From Endobugula sp047636495 (lineage in GTDB: Bacteria; Pseudomonadota; Gammaproteobacteria; Pseudomonadales; Cellvibrionaceae): 64,000 nucleotides of DNA. The DNA is taken from contig JBLILH010000008.1 of the NCBI GenBank assembly GCA_047636495.1, forward strand, positions 41,544-105,543, read 5' to 3'. The notes below the pieces were generated by a model that searched no databases, was not told the DNA's origin, and saw nothing but the letters and a program-made list of their open reading frames with translations. Both the position numbers and the translations under genes were made by a program. Each line of letters opens with the position of its first letter. The first letter of the stretch is position 1. This document shows positions 55,775-63,952 of the stretch, in pieces.

Positions 55775-56815
55775 CTAAAACTCTAAAAAATCCATATTAC
55801 GATCATCCATCCACTCCATCGCTACACCGCCACCACGGGCTACACAAGTCAGAGGGTCATCCGCAACAATTACCGGCAGGCCAGTTTCTTCTGCTAGCAA
55901 CAGATCTATATCACGCAACAGAGCGCCCCCCCCCGTGAGTACCATACCGCTTTCAGCAATATCCGAAGCCAACTCGGGCGGCGACTGTTCTAACGCACTT
56001 TTGACTGCTTGCACGATACCAGCAAGCGATTCTTGTAATGCTTCCAATACTTCACCGCTGCTTAACGTAAAACTGCGGGGAACACCTTCGGCAAGATTAC
56101 GCCCACGTACATCAATATCGCGCGACTCACTGCCCACGTAAGCACAACCCACTTCTTGCTTAATACGCTCTGCCGTCGCATCACCAATTACGCTACCGTA
56201 ATGGCGGCGCACATAGTTAACAATGGCTTCATCAAAACGGTCACCACCAATTCGCACCGAATCCGAATACACCACACCATTTAATGATATGACGGCAATT
56301 TCTGTCGTACCACCACCAATATCAACCACCATAGAGCCGGTAGCTTCAGATACTCTTAAACCTGCGCCAATCGCTGCTGCACGGGGCTCTTCGATTAAAC
56401 GCACTTCACGAGCGCCTGCTCCGAGTACCGACTCACGAATAGCGCGCTTTTCGACCTCGGTAGAAAGACAAGGCACACATACCAATACCCGCGGGCTGGG
56501 TTGAAACCAGCTATTTTCATGCACCTTACGCATAAAGTGCTGTAACATTTTTTCCGTCACTTGAAAGTCGGCAATCACACCGTCCTTTAATGGACGAATC
56601 GCGGTGATGTTGCCAGGCGTACGTCCCAGCATACGCTTAGCTTCAACTCCCACTGCTTGAACTTGTTTTTGACCATTGTGGGTTCTGATGGCCACAACCG
56701 ATGGCTCATTGAGAATAATTCCTTTTTCGCGAACATAAATAAGGGTATTGGCTGTCCCTAAATCAATAGAAAGGTCATTAGAAAACAAACCTCTGAGGCG
56801 CTTCATTTTAAACAT
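55775..56815 (-). CDS. mreB: Rod shape-determining actin homologue MreB
   Basis: Bacterial actin that organises the elongation machinery under the inner membrane. It has the N-terminal amphipathic segment (MFKMKRLRGLFSNDL), phosphate loop SIDLGTANTLIYV, SMVVDIGGGTTEIAVISL and the adenosine motif MVLTGGGALLRDID. It is 346 residues long. The glycine run is encoded by a nine-base homopolymer (55926-55934). It is first of mreB-mreC-mreD and divergent from gatC. Confidence 0.98.
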   Translation of the reverse strand: MFKMKRLRGLFSNDLSIDLGTANTLIYVREKGIILNEPSVVAIRTHNGQKQVQAVGVEAKRMLGRTPGNITAIRPLKDGVIADFQVTEKMLQHFMRKVHENSWFQPSPRVLVCVPCLSTEVEKRAIRESVLGAGAREVRLIEEPRAAAIGAGLRVSEATGSMVVDIGGGTTEIAVISLNGVVYSDSVRIGGDRFDEAIVNYVRRHYGSVIGDATAERIKQEVGCAYVGSESRDIDVRGRNLAEGVPRSFTLSSGEVLEALQESLAGIVQAVKSALEQSPPELASDIAESGMVLTGGGALLRDIDLLLAEETGLPVIVADDPLTCVARGGGVAMEWMDDRNMDFLEF

Positions 56816-57193
56816 GGATTTTCTTCACCTAAGTATAGCCTACGGCTAATGGACATAAACGGACACACATTCATCGACCTCTTTGATCGAACAGTATGAA
56901 TGCAACGTATTCTTATTTTTCATTGGTAAAACAATTAGATCTGATACTGTCAATGATACGCGACTGTCATCACGACATCAATTTTCGGATGCTAACAAAC
57001 CGATAAGTTCCACACTTTTTCATCTTTATTATTAGGCCGATTAATAAACAGTAGAATAAACCACCATTTTAGCAGCTCAAAAGAAAAAACTAGGATAAAA
57101 TAGCTAACTGGGCAATACATCATCTCGCTTGGCAGTTACACAAAAGCGCTCACGTTAAATACCATAAAACCTATTAATCCAACGGAGAACATA
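56816..57193. other. mreB-gatC divergent intergenic region
   Basis: 378 AT-rich bases with no credible gene. A TATACT at 56832-56837 on the minus strand is a candidate -10 for mreB but lacks a good -35. The gatC promoter was not found with confidence. Confidence 0.35.
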
Positions 57194-57475
57194 GTGAAGC
57201 ACGACGAAATTAATGCACTCGCACATCTCGCTAGAATCAATATTGACGATGACCTACTTGATAATATCACTGACAACATCAATAATATTTTAAGTCTCGT
57301 CGACCAATTACAACAAGCAGATACCGATAATGTAGAACCCATGTCGCATCCATTAGATGCCACTCAACGGCTGCGTGCAGATAAAGTCACCGAAGGTGAC
57401 CAGCGTGAACAATTACAAGCCGTTGCGCCTGCCACAGAAGCCGGTTTATTTTTGGTGCCACAGGTCATTGAATAA
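57194..57475 (+). CDS. gatC: Asp-tRNA(Asn)/Glu-tRNA(Gln) amidotransferase subunit C
   Basis: Small stabilising subunit (93 residues) of the GatCAB complex. Recognised by INALAHLARINIDDD, ILSLVDQLQQADTDNVEPMSHPLD and RLRADKVTEGDQRE near the C-terminus. First of gatC-gatA-gatB. The complex lets the cell make Asn-tRNA or Gln-tRNA by transamidation of mischarged tRNA. Confidence 0.97.
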   Translation: MKHDEINALAHLARINIDDDLLDNITDNINNILSLVDQLQQADTDNVEPMSHPLDATQRLRADKVTEGDQREQLQAVAPATEAGLFLVPQVIE

Positions 57476-57618
57476 CCGACCAGCGAGCACGGAGGAATGA
57501 AGCTTATTCTGCTACGTTATTAGCCTGCTTCTTTTTAAGCACCCATTTAATTAGACTTCAATTTAATTAGATACCGTTTAAGTACATTTATGCACCTTTA
57601 TTAAGGGACAGTCACACC

Positions 57619-59082
57619 ATGCATCATTTCACTATTGCTGAACTCATAGCGGGTTTACGTAACAAAGATTTTTCCAGTATTGAATTGACTCAGCACTATC
57701 TTGATCGTATCGAGGCACTCGACAGCCAATTCAATAGCTATATTACCGTGAGCGGCGGTCAAGCCTTAGCCAGTGCGAAACAGGCAGACAACATACTGGC
57801 CAAAGGCAGCGGTGATGACCTTTGCGGTATTCCTATTGCGCATAAAGATCTTTTCTGTACCCAAGGCACGTTAACCACTTGCGGGTCGAAAATGCTCGGC
57901 AACTTTGTTCCACCTTATAGCGCCACTATTGTAGAAAACTTGGCGAATGCCGGCGCGGTCAGTTTGGGAAAAACCAATATGGATGAATTCGCGATGGGTT
58001 CATCCAATGAGTCTAGCTTTTATGGCGCTAGTAAAAACCCATGGAATCTTCATTGCGTACCCGGCGGTTCATCTGGCGGTTCTGCCGCAGCCGTCGCTGC
58101 GCAACTAGCAGTAGCCAGTACCGGCAGTGATACCGGGGGATCCATTCGCCAGCCAGCCAGCTTTTGTGGATTAACGGGATTAAAACCTACCTATGGTCGT
58201 GTATCTCGCTGGGGCATGGTGGCATATGCGTCCAGTCTTGACCAAGCAGGCCCTATTGCCCGCACCGCAGAAGACGCGGCTATTATGCTCAATGCGATGG
58301 CGAGTTTTGACGCCAAAGACTCCACCTCCGTTGATATTGCTAAGCCCGATTACAAAGCCACCTTAAATGATTCAATCAAGGGCTTGCGTATCGGCGTGCC
58401 AGCAGAATACTTTCAAGACGGTCTTAACAACGAGGTCGCCACCTTAGTCAATGCCGCTTTAGTTGAATATGAAAAAATGGGTGCGACACTTCATCCTATC
58501 TCATTACCCCATACACATCTCGCTATTCCAGCTTACTATGTTATTGCACCCGCCGAAGCTTCGGCTAATTTGTCACGCTTTGACGGTGTGCGTTACGGCT
58601 ATCGCTGTAAAGATCCTAAAGATCTAATGGATCTGTACAAACGTTCACGCGAAGAAGGGTTTGGCGATGAAGTGAAACGGCGTATATTGATTGGTGCTTA
58701 CGCTCTGTCAGCCGGTTATTACGATGCCTATTATCGTAAAGCACAACAAGTACGACGACTGATAAAACAAGACTTCGTCGACGCTTTTACGCAGGTCGAC
58801 GTTATTGCAGGCCCTGTTGCCCCCAACCCTGCATTCGGTATTGGTGAGAAATCTAACGATCCGGTATCTATGTATCTAGAAGACATTTATACCTTACCCA
58901 CTAACCTTGCCGGGCTTTGTGGCATTTCTCTTCCTTGTGGCTTAACCACCGATAACAAACCGGTAGGGTTACAACTCACAGGAAATTATTTTGAAGAAGC
59001 AAAACTGCTTAATGTGGCACATCAGTTTCAACAACACACTGATCACCACACTAAAACCGCCTCAATTAATAACCGCAAATAG
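57619..59082 (+). CDS. gatA: Asp-tRNA(Asn)/Glu-tRNA(Gln) amidotransferase subunit A
   Basis: Amidase subunit that releases ammonia from glutamine. The amidase-signature triad is visible: Lys in GIPIAHKDLF and the two serines in VPGGSSGGSAAAVAA and TGSDTGGSIRQPASFCG. It is 487 residues long. A 143-bp gap separates it from gatC. The C-terminal tail is short and His/Thr-rich. Confidence 0.98.
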   Translation: MHHFTIAELIAGLRNKDFSSIELTQHYLDRIEALDSQFNSYITVSGGQALASAKQADNILAKGSGDDLCGIPIAHKDLFCTQGTLTTCGSKMLGNFVPPYSATIVENLANAGAVSLGKTNMDEFAMGSSNESSFYGASKNPWNLHCVPGGSSGGSAAAVAAQLAVASTGSDTGGSIRQPASFCGLTGLKPTYGRVSRWGMVAYASSLDQAGPIARTAEDAAIMLNAMASFDAKDSTSVDIAKPDYKATLNDSIKGLRIGVPAEYFQDGLNNEVATLVNAALVEYEKMGATLHPISLPHTHLAIPAYYVIAPAEASANLSRFDGVRYGYRCKDPKDLMDLYKRSREEGFGDEVKRRILIGAYALSAGYYDAYYRKAQQVRRLIKQDFVDAFTQVDVIAGPVAPNPAFGIGEKSNDPVSMYLEDIYTLPTNLAGLCGISLPCGLTTDNKPVGLQLTGNYFEEAKLLNVAHQFQQHTDHHTKTASINNRK

Positions 59083-59104
59083 ATAACGAGATCGAGATAA
59101 TATT

Positions 59105-60565
59105 ATGCAATGGGAAACCGTTATCGGCTTAGAAGTCCACGTACAACTAGCCACTAAATCAAAGATTTTTTCCGGTGCCAGCACGCAGTTTGGCGCACTA
59201 CCCAATACCCAAGCCTGCGCAATAGATTTGGCCATGCCTGGCACACTTCCGGTGGCTAACGAACAAGCATTTCGTTATGCCATTATGTTTGGCTTAGCAA
59301 TAGATGCTGACATTGCCAAACGTTCGGTGTTTGAACGTAAAAATTATTTCTACCCGGATTTGCCCAAAGGTTATCAAACCACGCAGTTAGACGAACCTAT
59401 CGTCGGTGCTGGCGAAATTGAAATAGCACTTGCCGACGGATCAACTAAAGCCATTCGTATCCATCATGCACACTTAGAAGAAGACGCGGGAAAGTCCATA
59501 CACGGAGGTAATTTTGAACAAGGAATGTCGGGTATTGATTTAAATCGTGCAGGCACCCCTTTAATTGAAATCGTGTCAGAGCCGGACATCAGTAATTCCG
59601 ATGAAGCCGTGGCATTTGCGAAAAAACTACATTCACTGGTCATCGCACTGGGTATTTGTGACGGTGAAATGTCACAAGGTTCTATGCGTTTTGATGTGAA
59701 CATTTCAGTACGCCACAAAGGTGACAAAACACTCGGCACTCGTACCGAAACCAAAAACCTCAATTCATTTAAGTTTATGGAAGAGGCCATCGCCCTTGAG
59801 GTGGCGCGCCAAATTGACGTATTGGAAGACGGCGGCAGTATTCGCCAAGAAACTCGTTTATACAATGCCGACACCAAAACTGCACGCGCCATGCGCAGCA
59901 AAGAAGAAGCCAACGATTATCGCTACTTCCCCTGCCCAGATCTATTGCCCGTCATTTTTGATGATGATTATATCGACAGTGTTCGTCAACAAATGCCTGA
60001 GCTACCTACCGAGCGCTGCGAACGTTTTATTAGCGACTATCAATTGTCTGCTTACGATGCTGGCATTCTTAGCGACAATACACATACCGCATTCTTCTTT
60101 GAAGCAACCGTTAAGCAGGGTGGCGATGCTAAGCTAACAGCTAACTGGATAATGGGTGAATTGAGTGCGCGATTAAATACAGAAGAGCTAAACATTACCG
60201 CGAGCCCTGTCAGTCCAGCGCAACTTGCCAATCTTATTGAACGCATCAAAGACAACAGTATTTCTAGCAAAATAGCCAAACAAGTGTTCGATGATTTATG
60301 GAAAGGCGAAGGCGAAAGCGCTGACGCAATTATCGAAGCCAAAGGTTTAAAACAAGTATCCGATAGTGGCGCACTAGAATCAATGGTAGATAACGTGATT
60401 GCCAATAGCAGCGCACAAATCGACAACTACAAAAATGCTGACCCCGAAAAACGCCCTAAAATGCTTGGCTATTTTGTCGGACAGATAATGAAAGCGTCTA
60501 AAGGACAAGCAAATCCAAAAATGATTAATGACATTTTAGTCAAAAAACTAAACGAACTACTTTAA
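59105..60565 (+). CDS. gatB: Asp-tRNA(Asn)/Glu-tRNA(Gln) amidotransferase subunit B
   Basis: Kinase-like subunit that activates the mischarged aminoacyl-tRNA and transfers ammonia to it. Signatures are WETVIGLEVHVQLATKSKIFS at the start, KNYFYPDLPKGYQ, GIDLNRAGTPLIEIVSEPD and MRFDVNISVR. A C-terminal YqeY-like tail domain ends in GQANPKMINDILVKKL. It is 486 residues long. It lies 22 bp after gatA. Confidence 0.98.
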   Translation: MQWETVIGLEVHVQLATKSKIFSGASTQFGALPNTQACAIDLAMPGTLPVANEQAFRYAIMFGLAIDADIAKRSVFERKNYFYPDLPKGYQTTQLDEPIVGAGEIEIALADGSTKAIRIHHAHLEEDAGKSIHGGNFEQGMSGIDLNRAGTPLIEIVSEPDISNSDEAVAFAKKLHSLVIALGICDGEMSQGSMRFDVNISVRHKGDKTLGTRTETKNLNSFKFMEEAIALEVARQIDVLEDGGSIRQETRLYNADTKTARAMRSKEEANDYRYFPCPDLLPVIFDDDYIDSVRQQMPELPTERCERFISDYQLSAYDAGILSDNTHTAFFFEATVKQGGDAKLTANWIMGELSARLNTEELNITASPVSPAQLANLIERIKDNSISSKIAKQVFDDLWKGEGESADAIIEAKGLKQVSDSGALESMVDNVIANSSAQIDNYKNADPEKRPKMLGYFVGQIMKASKGQANPKMINDILVKKLNELL

Positions 60566-60576
60566 GGCATAAAGCA

Positions 60577-60873
60577 ATGGCACTAAAAAAAGACAAAGAG
60601 AAAGTACTGGGCGAATTCTTTGATGACGAACGCATTAAATCGTTTTTTAATTATGAGTCAGTCGACACCGAAAACGCCGACTTTCATTTATTAGAAAAAG
60701 CTTATCGAGGCATGATCGCAGAAAACTTTGCGAGTTTTGTCACTTTCTTTATCGAAGCAGGTAAAAGCATTAACGCAACAAACCAAAACGGCGACACATT
60801 TTTACACAGTATTAAAGATCACAAGCAAGCAGAAAAGTACATTAATACCCTAGAAGCCTTAGGCGCACAGTAA
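60577..60873 (+). CDS. Small conserved protein, PA4642-like
   Basis: A 98-residue soluble protein 11 bp after gatB, probably cotranscribed with it. It starts with a basic stretch (ALKKDKEKVLGEFFDDERI). A helical part with LLEKAYRGMIAENFASFVTFF follows, then one ankyrin-like turn (INATNQNGDTFLHSI). From memory the pattern resembles the small PA4642 family of Pseudomonas, function unknown; I could not search to confirm. No cysteine, signal or membrane segment. Confidence 0.65.
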   Translation: MALKKDKEKVLGEFFDDERIKSFFNYESVDTENADFHLLEKAYRGMIAENFASFVTFFIEAGKSINATNQNGDTFLHSIKDHKQAEKYINTLEALGAQ

Positions 60874-60938
60874 GCGATAGATCAGGTAAGTAAAAGACCG
60901 ATAAGAAAAAAAGATAACCAGGAAGCACCGTCACAAAA

Positions 60939-61724
60939 ATGTATAACGCACCCAGTAAAAACAACATTATTTCTGGCCTTAGCTACCTTAGTCAGGGCGC
61001 ATCGCTGTTACTGAAACCAGGAATGAAGCGCTTTGTGCTCATCCCTTTTGTCGCCAATTGCATTGTATTTATAATTCTTACCATGTCGTTAATCAGTCAT
61101 TTTTCTATTCTACAAGATTGGTTTACTAGCTTATTTCCATCGTGGTCATGGATATCGTATCTTGTGACTTTTTTGACGGGGCTATTTATATTTTTTGTGT
61201 TGTTGATTTACGGCTATAGCTTTACCCTACTAACCAATATTATTGCCGCACCATTTTATGGGCGACTTGCAGAAAAATTAGAAGCGAGTATTTGTGGGGA
61301 GAGTGTCCCGGAAGAAAGCATTATAAATATGACACTGCGCACTTTGCGTCGTGAAATGGTCAAGCTGTTTTATTTTATTAGTCGTGGTTTATTATTGCTG
61401 ATTGGCTTATTGTTATTGTCGTTTATCCCACTATTGAATTTATTTGTCCCACTGATCGCCTTACTGTGGGGAACATGGGTGATGACACTACAATATATTG
61501 ATTACCCTGCCGACAATCATCAAATGCCCTTTAGTCGCTTGCGCGAGCGTTTAAAACAACAGCGCCTGTCGTCTATTGGTTTTGGTGGCGTGATCATGGT
61601 CGCGAGCATGATCCCAGTGATTAACATTTTTATCATGCCCATCGCCGTAGCTGGCGGCACATTGTTTTGGATTAATGAACTACGCCAAGACGTTATTGAA
61701 ACTCGTGTTATTGATAACAACTAA
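60939..61724 (+). CDS. cysZ: Sulfate transporter CysZ
   Basis: Inner-membrane sulfate channel/transporter that feeds cysteine synthesis. It has four main hydrophobic regions in 261 residues and the family pieces GLSYLSQGASLLLKPGMKRFVLIPF, NIIAAPFYGRLAEKLE, LQYIDYPADNH and VPVINIFIMPIAVAGGT (here IPVINIF). It is the last intact gene before the degraded right end. Confidence 0.95.
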   Translation: MYNAPSKNNIISGLSYLSQGASLLLKPGMKRFVLIPFVANCIVFIILTMSLISHFSILQDWFTSLFPSWSWISYLVTFLTGLFIFFVLLIYGYSFTLLTNIIAAPFYGRLAEKLEASICGESVPEESIINMTLRTLRREMVKLFYFISRGLLLLIGLLLLSFIPLLNLFVPLIALLWGTWVMTLQYIDYPADNHQMPFSRLRERLKQQRLSSIGFGGVIMVASMIPVINIFIMPIAVAGGTLFWINELRQDVIETRVIDNN

Positions 61725-61913
61725 GCCATAACGCTTTTTCCCGTGAAATTTATAGTGAACACGAACCACTTCTCATACTACTTCAAAGAGTTAAGTCCTT
61801 ATATATTTTTATTTTCTGCGCTCAAGTTCGTGTCAATAATATAAGGGCACTAGCGCTACACACCAAATGATAACCCTCAAATGGTAAGCCTATAGACGAA
61901 GCACTTGTGTTGA

Positions 61914-62075
61914 GAGCCTGTCGAGCTTAGCGAGAATATACTACGGCAGGGAGAAATCGGTGCATTTTCGTCGCTTAATAGCCCCTACTTTTTGTCAATA
62001 GACCCACTATTCGCTTCAAATGATCGAAAAAACGCCCTCAATATCTCTCTACGACGCTCTAAGTCCAACAGGCTC
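61914..62075. mobile_element. Possible MITE-like element with imperfect terminal inverted repeats
   Basis: The 440 bp after cysZ hold no gene. Within it, GAGCCTGTCGAGCTTAG (from 61914) and, on the opposite strand, GAGCCTGTTGGACTTAG (from 62075) face each other as imperfect inverted repeats (about 16 of 22 bases). They bound a noncoding segment of about 160 bp. This is the shape of a miniature transposable element or an IS end. No target duplication is clear and I saw no second copy in the window. Confidence 0.4.
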
Positions 62076-62166
62076 CTAGTAAGATAAGTCTACATATCGT
62101 TAAATAAATTTATCTGTTAGTTTTAAGGATTAGGTGATTTGTGAAGCCTGGTGGAGTTATCTATTG

Positions 62167-62440
62167 TTATCCGAGGCATGACTGGAGTCCGTCGGCGATC
62201 TCGATCAATACACTCGAGTAGAGGTTGGCGCCGGTCGGTAAGCCTGAGTCTAATGAGTCAATAACGCCTGAAGTATTTACCCCCTTTCCCCCAAAAACAG
62301 CCTAAACAATCCTAGGATTATACTCGGGCTCGGTAAACACACCGCTTATACCCAAATTCGTCGCCACCTTCCTGATTCCTGCAATGCGAGCAGGGCTTGG
62401 CTTCGGTGCATCAGAGAAAGGGATTGATTCTGCTGCTGGG
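62167..62440 (-). pseudogene. znuA: znuA remnant (zinc ABC transporter substrate-binding protein, C-terminal part)
   Basis: Minus-strand translation in one frame gives PSPARIAGIRKVATNLGI, SGVFTEPEYNPRIV, then an amber stop. It continues with AVFGGKGVNTSGVIDSLDSG and LPTGANLYSSVLIEIADG, ending QSCLG. This matches the ZnuA C-terminus: the VFAEPQFSP-type strand, the DPLG segment and the LANxLxxCL end. The 5' two thirds of the gene are missing, and the in-frame TAG confirms decay. I identified it by pattern, not by search. Confidence 0.75.
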
Positions 62441-62460
62441 CCTCAACATCGTGTGACACG

Positions 62461-62535
62461 CGCAACGTAAAAGTAGGACCTAACGAACCCTACCCTTGTG
62501 GCAACGAAAAAAAATTCAAAAAGTGTTATGGAGGG
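62461..62535 (+). pseudogene. SEC-C zinc-binding motif remnant
   Basis: The frame reads VKVGPNEPYPCGNEKKFKKC then YGG. This is a SEC-C motif (normally PCPCGSGKKFKKCC or KCH) in which the first and last metal ligands are both tyrosine. No reading frame for a longer protein could be followed upstream. SEC-C motifs end SecA and some small marine-bacterial metal-binding proteins; which parent this came from is unclear. Confidence 0.6.
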
Positions 62536-62540
62536 GAGAA

Positions 62541-63502
62541 ATGCGTCATAACAAAGACATTATTTCTTCAGTCCCTACGCATATTATCACTGGTTTTTTG
62601 GGGTGGTAAAACATCGGCTATTTCGCATTTACTCAGTAACAAACCGAGTAACGAACGCAGGGCCATACGGGTCAATGAGTTTGGCGAAATCGGTGTGAAT
62701 GGCAGTTTTTTACAAGGTGAATATATGCAAGAACAAAAAGTTTTTATCCGAGAAGTCCCAGGCGGCTGCATATGTTACACAGCAGGCTTACCCATGCGAG
62801 TTATCCTAAAACAATTATTAAAAAAAGCTAAGCCTGATCGTTTATTTATCGAACCTACCGGTTTAAGGAAGTACTACAAAGCCTTACCAGCGAGGCTTAT
62901 CGTGACGTGATTGCCTTTTACAGAAAGTAGTGGCCTTAGTCGATGCACGCAAGTTAGCAGATACGCGCTACACAGAACATAATATGTTTAATCAACAAAT
63001 TGCCATTGCCGATATTGTAGTGGGTAATAAGCAATATTTGTATCAAGCAGGTGATCAACAGACACTAACAAATTATCTACGCGAACACGGTGCGGCTAAA
63101 GCCCAAGTTTTTTTTGCGCAACATGGCGATATCAGCGCTATTGATTTAATCGGCGCAACCACTTTTATCTGACGCGCCTATCCCAGAGTGCGGTTATATT
63201 AAGGCGCTTCACAAAGGGGAAGGTTATTGTAGTATTGGCTGGCGGTTTTCGCCCAGTCAACGATTTAACAAACAAAAAATATTGGCGTTTTTACGTGAGG
63301 TCAATGCTGAAAGAATAAAAGCGGTCTTTAACACTAAGTAGGGGATATTTCTTACAGCTCGACATCTGACACGGTAATAGAAAAACAATTAAATAGCGTC
63401 CAAGAAAGTCGGATAGAAATTATTGCCACTGATATTAACGACAACTGAGAAGCGCAACTTATGCTGCGCACTACTCCCAGCAATAGTTTACTCACTCATT
63501 AA
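62541..63502 (+). pseudogene. yeiR: CobW/COG0523 GTPase pseudogene, YeiR-like
   Basis: Remnant of a zinc-binding P-loop GTPase. Pieces in successive frames are THIITGFLG, then GKTSAISHLLSNKPSNERRA with VNEFGEIGVNG, EVPGGCICYTAGLPM and LFIEPTGL. They continue with EVLQSLTSEAYRDVIAF, VVALVDARKLADTRYTEHNM with VVGNKQYLYQAGD, and a CobW C-terminal part from GYIKALHKGEGYCSIGWRFS to ESRIEIIATDINDN. There are about four frameshifts, the first inside Walker A (near 62605). The CxCC metal motif is CICY, NKxD is NKQY, and a late Trp is TGA. Not functional. Confidence 0.88.
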
Positions 63503-63540
63503 TTTTTCCGCTTTTCACTACACATGCAAGAAGCTATTAA

Positions 63541-63561
63541 TTCTTAGTTCTTAGTTCTTAG
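63541..63561 (+). repeat. 7-bp tandem repeat (TTCTTAG)x3
   Basis: Three perfect TTCTTAG units just after the YeiR pseudogene, followed by a partial fourth. Noncoding. Confidence 0.8.
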
Positions 63562-63634
63562 TTCATATCGTCTATTTCATTTAACAGGTAGACCGACAAT
63601 GGTTATCGCTAGAACCACCCACTAAAAATTGAAG

Positions 63635-63674
63635 TCACTACCACTACCACTTCCACTTCCACTACCACAATCAC
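63635..63674 (+). repeat. 6-bp degenerate tandem repeat (CCACTA/CCACTT)
   Basis: About six units of CCACTA or CCACTT in a row between the YeiR and ZnuB remnants. Open in all forward frames but with no start; probably a slippage product in decaying DNA. Confidence 0.75.
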
Positions 63675-63710
63675 TTTTGATACACTTTCTGGCATAAGCT
63701 GACTAACGTT

Positions 63711-63890
63711 TCATTCCATCATTATTATTTTGCGTGTATACAGTTTGCATAAGACGTAATAGCCAATGGCGACTATCGTCAAACACCAAACAATAGCCGC
63801 GCCGGCAGGCAAATCTAGCAACGCAGAAATCACTAAGCCACTGCCATAACCGACGACTCCCAACGCAAAACTTTTCCTAATTAGCACTAT
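63711..63890 (-). pseudogene. znuB: znuB remnant (zinc ABC transporter permease, C-terminus)
   Basis: The minus strand encodes SFALGVVGYGSGLVISALLD, then LPAGAAIVWCLTIVAIGYYV and a short basic tail before TGA at 63711-63713. This matches the end of ABC-3 family metal permeases (ZnuB), where a D-x-PAG-x-x-IV motif precedes the last helix. Everything upstream is replaced by sequence leading into a transposase, so the gene is truncated, probably by that insertion. The exact junction lies somewhere around 63880-63905. Confidence 0.7.
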
Positions 63891-63907
63891 TACTAAGCCA
63901 TGGTATA

Positions 63908-63923
63908 CTGTACATAAAACCAG
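63908..63923 (+). promoter_or_regulatory. LexA/SOS-box-like sequence before the transposase
   Basis: CTG-TACATAAAAC-CAG, flanked as TA...TTA, fits the CTG-N10-CAG form of the gammaproteobacterial LexA box and is close to the E. coli umuDC box. It lies 30 bp upstream of the transposase start codon. A single match of this kind can arise by chance or be part of the IS end. Confidence 0.4.
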
Positions 63924-63952
63924 TTATAGTGTTCGATATCAGGAGCTTAGTG

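Noticed and set aside
63635..63674. Short repeats considered as a CRISPR array
   Set aside because: Units are 6 bp and contiguous, with no spacers; no cas genes are nearby.
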